From an uncultured Allomuricauda sp. (GTDB lineage: Bacteria; Bacteroidota; Bacteroidia; Flavobacteriales; Flavobacteriaceae): DNA of 36,258 bases. Below are positions 8,489-16,162 of the stretch, one piece after another. Where the stretch lies: the NCBI RefSeq assembly GCF_937884665.1, contig NZ_CAKZYF010000024.1:1-36258 (forward strand), in the 5' to 3' direction. The first letter of the stretch is position 1. The number at the start of each line of letters is the position of its first letter. The position numbers were made by a program, and so were the translations under genes. The notes beneath the pieces were generated by a model. The model made no database searches. It saw only the letters and a list, made by a program, of their open reading frames with translations, and had not been told where the DNA came from.

Positions 8489-10116
8489 ACCTATACACAA
8501 AACATATAGGGCTGGTTTTGCTCTTCCTGATCCAAATGTTCTTGGCAAATGCCCAATTTTTCACGCGTTTGGATACGCTTAGGGGCAGTATTACCCCTGA
8601 ACGCGCTTGGTGGGATTTGAACTATTATGACCTTAACATTAAAGTTCAACCCGATAAGGAGTTTATCGCAGGCTATAATATTATCCGGTATAAGGTGTTG
8701 GAAGAGGCCAATGTCATCCAAATCGATTTGCAGGAACCTTTGGAGATAGAGGCGGTTTCACAAGATGGACAAGACCTCAATTATACTTCGATAGGCCCTG
8801 CTCATTTTATACGGTTAAAAAAGAAACAAGTCCCGGGTGAATACAACAAAATCTATGTTCAATATTCAGGAAAACCTAAAAAAGCGGTCAGAGCGCCCTG
8901 GGATGGTGGTTTTTCATGGAAAAAGGACCAAAACGGGAACCCTTTCGTTGCGACCTCTTGTCAAGGGCTTGGAGCAAGTATTTGGTGGCCCAATAAAGAC
9001 CACATGTACGATGAAGTGGATAGTATGCGAATCGCTATTGATGTTCCCAAGGATTTAGTGGGCGTGGCCAATGGTAGACTCAGGGATGAATATGGTTACG
9101 GAGACTTCAAGCAATATGAGTGGTTCGTTTCCAATCCCATCAATAATTATGGTGTTAATGTCAACATTGGGGATTATGTACATTTTGGTGAAGAATACCA
9201 GGGTGAAAAAGGGACCTTGGACCTCGACTATTACGTTTTAAGGGATAATCTTGAAAAAGCGAGGGAACAATTCAAACAAGCTCCGATGATGCTGGACGCT
9301 TTTGAACACTGGTTTGGTCCTTATCCCTTTTATGAAGACAGCTTTAAGCTGGTCGAAGTACCCTATTTGGGTATGGAACATCAAAGTTCGGTGACCTATG
9401 GGAACCAATATCTAAATGGATATCTAGGTCGGGATCTATCAGGTTCCGGATGGGGGCTCAAATTTGATTTTATCATTATTCACGAAGCGGGACATGAATG
9501 GTTTGCCAACAACATCACGTACAAAGACATTGCCGATATGTGGATTCACGAGGGTTTTACAGCTTATTCCGAAAGTCTTTACCTCGATTTTCATTTCGGT
9601 AAAAAAGCAGCTTCCGAATACGTGATAGGAACCCGAAAGAACATATTGAACGACAAACCTATTATCGGTATTTACAATGTAAACCAAAGAGGTTCAGGTG
9701 ATATGTACTACAAAGGGTCCAATATGTTACATACCCTTCGGCAATTAATTGAGGATGATGAACTTTGGCGTAACATCCTCAGAGGATTAAACAGTGATTT
9801 CTATCATCAAACAGTTACTACCCAACAAATAGAGAATTATCTTAGTGAAAAGACCAAAAAGAATTTAAGCGCTTTTTTTAATCAGTATTTGCGAACAACG
9901 ATGATTCCAAAATTGCAGTACCAACGGTTAGGCAAGAATCTTAAGTTTCGATATGTGGATGTCGTAGAGGATTTTGATATGCCCCTACGCATTTTTGTCG
10001 ACGAAAAGGAACATTGGATTTTCCCAAACTCAGAATGGAAGACCAAAAAACTAGAAGGCGAAAATTTTGAGTTCGATCCCAACTTTTACATAAAAACCGA
10101 AGCACTGGAACCTTAG
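8485..10116 (+). CDS. Exported M1-family zinc aminopeptidase
   Basis: This 543-residue protein has an N-terminal signal peptide (LVLLFLIQMFLANAQ) and the N-terminal beta domain of M1 peptidases (WWDLNYYDLNIKVQPDKEF). The gluzincin site is complete: His333, Glu334 and His337 in HEAGHEW, and Glu356 in WIHEGFTAYSES, with the usual 18-residue spacing. GMEHQSS stands where M1 enzymes carry the GxMEN exopeptidase motif, and the MYYKGSNMLHTLR segment holds the expected catalytic Tyr. It is shorter than aminopeptidase N and ends after a small C-terminal beta region, as in many Bacteroidota homologues. It should trim peptides outside the cytoplasm, alongside the M28 and M20 products on either side. 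Its start overlaps the M28 stop by four bases. Confidence 0.92.
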   Translation: MNLYTKHIGLVLLFLIQMFLANAQFFTRLDTLRGSITPERAWWDLNYYDLNIKVQPDKEFIAGYNIIRYKVLEEANVIQIDLQEPLEIEAVSQDGQDLNYTSIGPAHFIRLKKKQVPGEYNKIYVQYSGKPKKAVRAPWDGGFSWKKDQNGNPFVATSCQGLGASIWWPNKDHMYDEVDSMRIAIDVPKDLVGVANGRLRDEYGYGDFKQYEWFVSNPINNYGVNVNIGDYVHFGEEYQGEKGTLDLDYYVLRDNLEKAREQFKQAPMMLDAFEHWFGPYPFYEDSFKLVEVPYLGMEHQSSVTYGNQYLNGYLGRDLSGSGWGLKFDFIIIHEAGHEWFANNITYKDIADMWIHEGFTAYSESLYLDFHFGKKAASEYVIGTRKNILNDKPIIGIYNVNQRGSGDMYYKGSNMLHTLRQLIEDDELWRNILRGLNSDFYHQTVTTQQIENYLSEKTKKNLSAFFNQYLRTTMIPKLQYQRLGKNLKFRYVDVVEDFDMPLRIFVDEKEHWIFPNSEWKTKKLEGENFEFDPNFYIKTEALEP

Positions 10117-10135
10117 GTCCTATAAATAGCAACCC

Positions 10136-11674
10136 ATGAAAACAAAAAACTGTATTTTTTCAATAAGGCATATTTTACTTTTTGCCATGGTATTTATCAT
10201 TTCTCATGATGGTATTTCCCAAAAATTGTCCAAAGCACAACTGGACCAAGGTTCAGCAGACTTTGCAAAATCCTCCTTTCCCCTGTTAAAAGAGATATTG
10301 AGCATTCCTAATGATGCCTTCTTTCCGGATGATATTGAGAAAAACGTGAAATGGTGTGAAACCCAATTTACTTCACGAGGTTTTTCCACCACTCGAATTC
10401 CAACACCGGGCGCTCCCCTGCTCCTAGCAGAAAGAAATCACAAAAGAGCTCAAAAAACGGTACTCATTTATCTCCAGATTGATGGTCAACCTGTGGATTC
10501 CTCACGCTGGAACCAAAAAAGTCCGTACATCCCTGCGCTTAAGAAACAAGTTGATGGTAAATGGCAGGAAATACCGTGGGAATCCTTTTCCAATTATGAC
10601 GATGATTGGCGCGGCTTTGCAAGAGCTGCCAGCGATGCCAAAGGTCCAGTAGCCATGTTCCTCGGCGCCTTGGACGCTACCGAACAGGTCAATGTTGCGC
10701 CCAATTTCAACATTAAGGTCATCATGGATTTTGAAGAAGAAATGGGTTCTCCCAACCTACCACAAGCTGTTTTGGAAAATAAAGCGCTGCTCAAAGCGGA
10801 TATGCTCATCATTTTTGATGGACCACGGCACATTACCAACAAGCCCACACTCACTTTTGGTGCTCGGGGAATTTCAACCGTGCAACTAACCACGTACGGT
10901 CCTGTTGTTCCCCAACATAGCGGACATTTCGGTAATTATGCGCCAAATCCAGCGCTGCGTTTGGCAAAATTATTGGCGTCCATGAAAGATGAGGAGGGTT
11001 TGGTCACTATTCCTGGTTTTTACGACGGAATCAACATTAGTGGCGAAACTGAAAAAATCCTAAAGGCTGTTCCAGACGATGAAGCACAAATCAAAGACCG
11101 TTTGCAAATTGCAACGACCGATAAAGTGGGCAGGTACTATCAGGAAGCCATACAATTTCCTTCCCTTAACATTCGCGGAATGCAGTCCGGATACATCAAC
11201 GAAAAAGTACGGACTATTATCCCAGGATGGGCCAGGGCGGAAATTGACATCCGATTGGTATTGGAATCGGATCCAGAGCGATTGATTCAATTGGTGAAAG
11301 ATCATATTAAAGCTGAAGGATATGTTGTTTTAGACCGAGAACCCACCAAGGAAGAACGCTTGAAACATGAAAAAATAGCCACCTTCACGTATAAGGTCTC
11401 CTATCAATCTTTTCGAACGGATTTTGATTCGGAAGTTGGTCTTTGGTTAAGAAGCGCAATAAAAAGAGCTTTTGGGGAAGAACCCATAATGATACGTATG
11501 AGTGGAGGCTCTATCCCAATTTCCCCCTTTGTAAACGCTTTGGGTATCCCTGCGGTTACCGTTCCCACGGTAAATCGGGATAACAATCAACATAGTCCTG
11601 ATGAAAACCTAAGATTGGGAAATTATAGAGAAGGTATCAAGACCATGATGGCCATTCTCTCCGAAAAATTATAA
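10136..11674 (+). CDS. Exported M20-family peptidase; first metal ligand His replaced by Gln
   Basis: This 512-residue protein has a signal peptide (HILLFAMVFIISHDGISQ). The M20 catalytic core is clear: Asp116, bridging Asp167 (ARAASDAKGP), catalytic Glu201 with ligand Glu202 (EEMGSP), Asp228 (IIFDGPRH), and His486 (QHSPDENLRLGN). The dimerisation (lid) domain lies between about residues 240 and 390. In the canonical GHxDVQP motif the His is replaced by Gln114 (YLQIDGQPVD); the rest of the site is intact. The family removes or splits short peptides. It lies 19 bases after the M1 gene and 15 before the arginase-like gene, so it is probably in the same transcript. An altered metal site or substrate is possible. 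Confidence 0.88.
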   Translation: MKTKNCIFSIRHILLFAMVFIISHDGISQKLSKAQLDQGSADFAKSSFPLLKEILSIPNDAFFPDDIEKNVKWCETQFTSRGFSTTRIPTPGAPLLLAERNHKRAQKTVLIYLQIDGQPVDSSRWNQKSPYIPALKKQVDGKWQEIPWESFSNYDDDWRGFARAASDAKGPVAMFLGALDATEQVNVAPNFNIKVIMDFEEEMGSPNLPQAVLENKALLKADMLIIFDGPRHITNKPTLTFGARGISTVQLTTYGPVVPQHSGHFGNYAPNPALRLAKLLASMKDEEGLVTIPGFYDGINISGETEKILKAVPDDEAQIKDRLQIATTDKVGRYYQEAIQFPSLNIRGMQSGYINEKVRTIIPGWARAEIDIRLVLESDPERLIQLVKDHIKAEGYVVLDREPTKEERLKHEKIATFTYKVSYQSFRTDFDSEVGLWLRSAIKRAFGEEPIMIRMSGGSIPISPFVNALGIPAVTVPTVNRDNNQHSPDENLRLGNYREGIKTMMAILSEKL

Positions 11675-11689
11675 TTTAAAAAGTGTCGC

Positions 11690-12496
11690 TTGAAAATATA
11701 CTTCCCGCAATGGCAAGGCGCCGGCAATGGAGAACATATTGAAGCAGGGGCCTTGACCATTCTGAACTATCTGAAAGACCCTGATTTTATGGAAATTCCC
11801 TTATCCACCATCCCTTCAGGTATAGTGGATAATCCAACGTTCCAAATCAATAATTATGGTGCCATCTCCGAACAATTAAAACGCTTCAAGGTACTTTTGG
11901 AGAATGAGAAACCTGAAAAGCTTTTTACCATTGGAGGGGACTGTGGACTTGAGATAGTTCCCGTTTCCTATTTGAATTCGCGGTATTCCAATTTGGGAGT
12001 GATTTGGTTTGATGCCCATGCCGATATCAACCGACCTTGCGATTCGCCTAGCTGTAATTTCCATGGAATGCCCTTAAGGACCCTTTTGGGAGAAGGGGAA
12101 CCAACATTGAGTTCATTGCTGTTCAGTACCATTGTGCCGGAACAAATCCATTATGTGGGTCTTCGGGATATCGATGAAGCTGAGAAAATTTGTCTGGAGC
12201 ATGGAAATATATATCATCCCAGACGTCTCAACCTATCAGAACTGGTAGCCCTGCTAAAAAGTAAGGATATCTTACAACTATACCTACATTTTGATTTTGA
12301 TTGTTTGGAACCCAATGAATACGACAAGACCTATTACAAAGTACCGCAAGGTCTACGAATTAAAGAAGCAGAGTCGAGTATCAAAGAGCTTCATGAGCAT
12401 TTTGAGGTAGTAGGTACAAGTGTTCTAGAATCCATAGCTTTATCCCAAGAAGAGTTAATACCCATTCGCGGTATCCTCAATCTACTGATGACATGA
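11690..12496 (+). CDS. Arginase/ureohydrolase-family protein; His-to-Cys at the first metal ligand
   Basis: This 268-residue cytoplasmic protein has the arginase/agmatinase fold. Five of six Mn ligands of arginase are recognisable: Asp108, His110 and Asp112 in DAHADIN, and Asp202 and Asp204 in HFDFDCLEP. The ligand His of the GGDHS motif is Cys85 (IGGDCGLE). The start chosen is TTG at 11690, giving MKIYFPQWQG; no ATG fits better before the first conserved strand. Family members hydrolyse guanidino compounds such as arginine, agmatine or formimidoyl-glutamate. The substrate cannot be assigned because the specificity loop is unlike arginase. GGDC-type members are, to my recollection, a recurring branch. 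It is coupled to the nitrilase gene by ATGA, suggesting successive steps on one nitrogenous compound. Confidence 0.82.
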   Translation: MKIYFPQWQGAGNGEHIEAGALTILNYLKDPDFMEIPLSTIPSGIVDNPTFQINNYGAISEQLKRFKVLLENEKPEKLFTIGGDCGLEIVPVSYLNSRYSNLGVIWFDAHADINRPCDSPSCNFHGMPLRTLLGEGEPTLSSLLFSTIVPEQIHYVGLRDIDEAEKICLEHGNIYHPRRLNLSELVALLKSKDILQLYLHFDFDCLEPNEYDKTYYKVPQGLRIKEAESSIKELHEHFEVVGTSVLESIALSQEELIPIRGILNLLMT

Positions 12497-13428
12497 AGAT
12501 AAAAGTAGCTGTAGCGCAGGAAAGTCCTGTGTTTTTTGATAAAGAAAAGACCTTGGAAAAGGTTGCGGATTTATGCGGACAACATGCAAAAAACGGTTGT
12601 CAACTCATTGTCTTTCCGGAGTCCTTTGTCCCAGGTTACCCCAGGGGTTTTACTTTCGGTGCAACCATTGGAAATCGATCCAAAGAAGGGAAAAAACACT
12701 TTGCTGAATACTATGAAAACAGTGTTGATCTAAGGGGCGATGACGGCGTTTTTCTGGAAAAACTGGCGAAAGAAAAGGACATATACATCGTTTTAGGTGT
12801 TACGGAAAAAGTAGTGGAAAACGGAAGTTTGTACTGCTCCATGGCCTATTTTTCCCCGACCCGGGGACTTTTGGGCGTTCATCGAAAAATAAAGCCCACA
12901 GGTACCGAAAGAATTGTTTGGGCAGAAGCTTCGGGTGAATCCTTGATTACATTCCAAACGAAAGTGGGCAGGCTCGGAGGACTCATTTGTTGGGAAAACT
13001 ATATGCCTTTAGCTCGAATGGCCCTGTACCAGAAAAAAGTAGAATTGTATATAGCCCCAACAGCAGATTCCAGGCCAGAATGGACAGCCAGTATGCAACA
13101 TATCGCCTTGGAAGGTCGTTGTTTTGTTTTGGCTTGCAATCAGTTTTACACGAAATCCATGTATCCGGATGCCTACCGACATCTGATAGAAAGTGAGGAG
13201 GAAAACATGTGCCCAGGGGGGAGTTTGATTGTTTCTCCTTCTGGAAAAATCATAGCAGGGCCTTTATTTGGTAAATCCGGCGCATTACTAGCAGAACTGG
13301 ATTTGGAGGATATTCGACAAGCTAACCTGGACTTTGATGTGGTTGGTCATTATGCGCGAAACGATATTTTCAATTTTAGTGTCAACGGGCAACCTGAAAC
13401 CTTGGATGAAAAGGAAACCTCATCATGA
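12493..13428 (+). CDS. Nitrilase (carbon-nitrogen hydrolase superfamily, branch 1)
   Basis: This 311-residue cytoplasmic enzyme has the full nitrilase triad: Glu43 (VFPESFVPGYPRG), Lys132 (HRKIKPTGTER) and Cys166 (GGLICWENYMPLAR). The CWENYMPLAR context and the PTGTER loop are typical of true nitrilases, which convert nitriles to carboxylic acids and ammonia, rather than of amidases or ureidopropionases. Length is normal for the family. The gene overlaps its neighbours on both sides by ATGA and sits between an arginase-family protein and a BtuF-like protein, so it is probably expressed in fixed ratio with them. The substrate is unknown. An amidase activity on a plant or algal compound is an alternative. 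Confidence 0.9.
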   Translation: MKIKVAVAQESPVFFDKEKTLEKVADLCGQHAKNGCQLIVFPESFVPGYPRGFTFGATIGNRSKEGKKHFAEYYENSVDLRGDDGVFLEKLAKEKDIYIVLGVTEKVVENGSLYCSMAYFSPTRGLLGVHRKIKPTGTERIVWAEASGESLITFQTKVGRLGGLICWENYMPLARMALYQKKVELYIAPTADSRPEWTASMQHIALEGRCFVLACNQFYTKSMYPDAYRHLIESEEENMCPGGSLIVSPSGKIIAGPLFGKSGALLAELDLEDIRQANLDFDVVGHYARNDIFNFSVNGQPETLDEKETSS

Positions 13429-14216
13429 AACCGCTTCTTCTTGAAGACCAGATGGGTCGACAACTGTGCCTAAAACAACCGCTATCGAGAATTGTTAGCC
13501 TGAATCCTTCGCAAACGGAAACTTTGGTGGATTTAGGACTGGAGCACCATATCGTCGGGCTGACCAAATTCTGTGTACATCCCTTCCACCTTAGACAAAG
13601 TAAAACCATAGTGGGCGGCACCAAAAAAGTGGATTTTGCCAAAATCAGACACCTAAAACCAGATATCATTCTGTGCAATAAGGAAGAGAATACCAAAGAA
13701 ATGGTGGATACCTTAGCAAAAGAGTATCCAGTTCACGTCACCAATGTCTCCAATCTTCAAGATGCCTTAGAAATGATACATCACTATGGCCAGCTATTCA
13801 ATTGTCCCAAAGAGGCCCAAAAACTATGTAACAGGATTCTATCGGAAAAAACCGAATTTGAATCCCTGATTAAAAAAAATGAACCGAAACGAGTGGCTTA
13901 CTTTATTTGGAAAAACCCTTGGATGGTTTGTGGGGGTGGTACTTTCATCAACGACATGCTGCAGCTGAACGGATATAAAAATGCTTTCGATGATAGTGAA
14001 AGATACCCTGAAGTTAATCTGGATGACCTAAAACGTCGTGCCGTGGACTTGGTTCTATTGTCTTCGGAGCCCTACCCGTTTAAAGAAAAAAACAAAGTTG
14101 AACTTGAAAAACATCTGGGAATCCATGTAAAACTTGTGGATGGAACGTATTTTTCGTGGTACGGTTCTAGACTGAAAGATGCTTTTCGGTATTTTAGAAG
14201 CCTCCATGGACATTGA
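13425..14216 (+). CDS. BtuF-like helical-backbone metal/cofactor-binding protein without signal peptide
   Basis: This 263-residue protein matches the type III periplasmic binding-protein fold used for cobalamin, haem and iron siderophores. It shows RIVSLNPSQTETLVDLGL, IVGLTKFC, VGGTKKVDFAKIRHLKPDIIL and the C-terminal lobe VNLDDLKRRAVDLVLLSSEPYPF. The N-terminus (MKPLLLEDQMGRQLCL) has no signal peptide or lipobox, so the protein should stay in the cytoplasm, and no ABC permease or ATPase gene is nearby. It overlaps the nitrilase gene by four bases. It may therefore be a cytosolic ligand-binding or repurposed protein rather than a transporter part. The ligand cannot be read from the sequence. 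Confidence 0.8.
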   Translation: MKPLLLEDQMGRQLCLKQPLSRIVSLNPSQTETLVDLGLEHHIVGLTKFCVHPFHLRQSKTIVGGTKKVDFAKIRHLKPDIILCNKEENTKEMVDTLAKEYPVHVTNVSNLQDALEMIHHYGQLFNCPKEAQKLCNRILSEKTEFESLIKKNEPKRVAYFIWKNPWMVCGGGTFINDMLQLNGYKNAFDDSERYPEVNLDDLKRRAVDLVLLSSEPYPFKEKNKVELEKHLGIHVKLVDGTYFSWYGSRLKDAFRYFRSLHGH

Positions 14217-14778
14217 ACATTTATATTTTAAGAATGATTTGCAATGGCGCAAATGGCTTCACGAAAACCACAAAGTATCTGAAGGCATCTACCTAATCTT
14301 TTACAAGATTGGCCATGTAAAAGAGAGTATGCGATGGGAAGAAGCCGTTCGTGTGGCGCTTTGTTATGGATGGATTGACAGTACCGTAAAAAGTCTGGGA
14401 GATGGAAAAAGAAGGCAATATTTCTGTCCTCGCAAACCCAAAAGCGTTTGGAGCAAAGTAAACAAAACCCATATTGAGGAGTTGGACAAAGCGGGTTTGA
14501 TACATGAAAGTGGGTGGAAGGCGATTGAAACAGCAAAATCAAATGGCTCCTGGACGGCCTTGGATGCTGTTGAAAATGGAGTGGTCCCCGAAGATTTACA
14601 ACATGCTTTTGACCAAAATGAAAAAGCTTGGCAAAATTTCCAAAATTTCACTTTTGGACAGCGGAAAAGCTACCTGTACTGGTTAAATCATGCAAAAAGA
14701 CCGGAAACCCGACAAAAAAGAATTCTGGAAATTATAGGCTTCTGCGAAAAAAACATCAAAAACCGGATGACGCGTTAA
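14206..14778 (+). CDS. YdeI/OmpD-associated (OmdA) family protein
   Basis: This protein has 190 residues from the ATG at 14206 (MDIEHLYFKN), which gives the usual N-terminus of the family and an 11-base overlap with the preceding gene. An in-frame ATG at 14179 would add nine residues that do not look like family sequence. It shows the WRKWLHENHKVSEGIYLIFYK start, RWEEAVRVALCYGWIDS, and the C-terminal OmdA helix pair ending in LNHAKRPETRQKRILEI. The family has been linked to bacteriocin protection and polymyxin/omp phenotypes in enterobacteria, but the molecular role is unclear. It closes the seven-gene run and ends one base before the convergent MFS stop. A second, more divergent OmdA protein lies at 23235. 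Confidence 0.85.
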   Translation: MDIEHLYFKNDLQWRKWLHENHKVSEGIYLIFYKIGHVKESMRWEEAVRVALCYGWIDSTVKSLGDGKRRQYFCPRKPKSVWSKVNKTHIEELDKAGLIHESGWKAIETAKSNGSWTALDAVENGVVPEDLQHAFDQNEKAWQNFQNFTFGQRKSYLYWLNHAKRPETRQKRILEIIGFCEKNIKNRMTR

Positions 14779-14779
14779 G

Positions 14780-16033
14780 CTAGTCACGCTGATACAGTCG
14801 GTAGTACAAAATGGCAGTGATTCCCCCTAAAAAAGAAAAACCGGCCAGCATCAAAAAAACCAACTGATGTCCCTTTTCGCCTGGGTTTGAATCCAACAAA
14901 TACCCATAGGCAGGTCCGGCAAAAATATCCGGGGTATAACCTACCAAAGAAATCAAGCCCACGGCAGTCCCAGTAAGCACAAGGGGTATCTTGCCGATGC
15001 GCATGACCGCAAAATAAAGACTGCGTGCCGCATATACCCCAATAGCCACAACAATAACAGAGAGAAAAAACAACATAGTTGTTGAAGGGGCGATCCATCC
15101 CGAAGCAAAAAGCAATCCCCCTATAATGCAGGAAGCAAAACTGAATATCAACCACATGGTAATCTTAAACCGGTCCACGAGCAAGCCTATTAAAATACCG
15201 GTCGCCGGTCTCATAAACTGAAGAAAAGTACCCACTTTGGCGGATTCAACCTGGTTATACAACATGACCTCTTCCGCATATTGCGAAACAATATCGGTTA
15301 TCTTATAGCCAACATAGGCGCAAAGTATGATGACCATCAGTAACCAAACGGAAGGTAGTTGAAGTACTTTTCGTATTTCGGCATAGGATATTCGTTCTAA
15401 AACCAAGTTTCGTTCGTCCCCACCGGTTTTCATAAAAAACCAGGTTAAGACCCCGATCAAAACTATGATTAGAGAGGAAACATAGATGACATAAGTAAAA
15501 GCATTTTTTCTATCGCTTAAAGAGGCCACATCTGCATCCTGGACCAGGAAAAAACTAAAGATAAGAACCCCTAAAAGTCCGAACAACGCCCCTGTCAACC
15601 CCCTGCCTCCATCCAAAAAACCGAAAGCCCTTCCTTGAGAAGTATCCCCTCCCCAAACCCGTGTGGCTTTGATCATTGGAGCCCAGAACAAAAAAATGGT
15701 TGTAAATCCCCAATACCCGTACAATAGTTGTAAAGTGCCCAAACTAGGATATTGCGCATAGAGCAGGCCGCCCAAAGCGGTCATCCATAGTGCAATGGCA
15801 ATTAATTTTCTTGGAGGATATTTATCTGCCAAAGGTCCTCCCAACAAGTAAGAAGGAATCGCCACAAGCCCATAAAGGGAAAAACAAAGACCCAACGCTA
15901 CATTGTCCAATTGAAAAACGTCGAGAACTGTGGGTCTAAAAATCCGTGGAAGTACAAAGGGGAGGATAAAAACGGCTTCTCCAGATAAAATCAACAATAT
16001 CAGGTAGTACCAATTTTTTTTGGTTTGTTTCAT
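14780..16033 (-). CDS. Major facilitator superfamily transporter
   Basis: This 417-residue inner-membrane protein has about twelve hydrophobic segments, beginning YYLILLILSGEAVFILPFVL. The MFS loop 2-3 signature is GGPLADKYPPRKLIAIAL, and its second-half counterpart is GLLVDRFKITMWLIF. The segment TSQGRAFGFLDGGRGLTGALF resembles sugar/organic-acid type MFS carriers, but the substrate cannot be assigned. The start at 16033 gives a short cytoplasmic MKQTKKNW before helix 1. It is convergent with the peptidase/nitrilase operon, with one base between stops, and divergent from the BNR-protein gene across 129 bases. It may import products of the neighbouring hydrolases, but that is only positional. 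Confidence 0.88.
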   Translation of the reverse strand: MKQTKKNWYYLILLILSGEAVFILPFVLPRIFRPTVLDVFQLDNVALGLCFSLYGLVAIPSYLLGGPLADKYPPRKLIAIALWMTALGGLLYAQYPSLGTLQLLYGYWGFTTIFLFWAPMIKATRVWGGDTSQGRAFGFLDGGRGLTGALFGLLGVLIFSFFLVQDADVASLSDRKNAFTYVIYVSSLIIVLIGVLTWFFMKTGGDERNLVLERISYAEIRKVLQLPSVWLLMVIILCAYVGYKITDIVSQYAEEVMLYNQVESAKVGTFLQFMRPATGILIGLLVDRFKITMWLIFSFASCIIGGLLFASGWIAPSTTMLFFLSVIVVAIGVYAARSLYFAVMRIGKIPLVLTGTAVGLISLVGYTPDIFAGPAYGYLLDSNPGEKGHQLVFLMLAGFSFLGGITAILYYRLYQRD

Positions 16034-16162
16034 ATCGTTGGGTAAGGTACTAAGAACGTCTCGTGGAAAAAAATCCCTCTCAAACGAGAAAATTTCATTA
16101 ACAAGGCTTTAAGAAATCGACTTGGCCTTTTCCCTATCTTTAACTCACTAATTCAGCTAACA

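Noticed and set aside
16034..16162. Promoter pair for the BNR gene (TATCTTTA at about 16134)
   Set aside because: The -7-like element is one base off consensus and no TTTG lies at the right distance upstream, so it is not listed as a feature.
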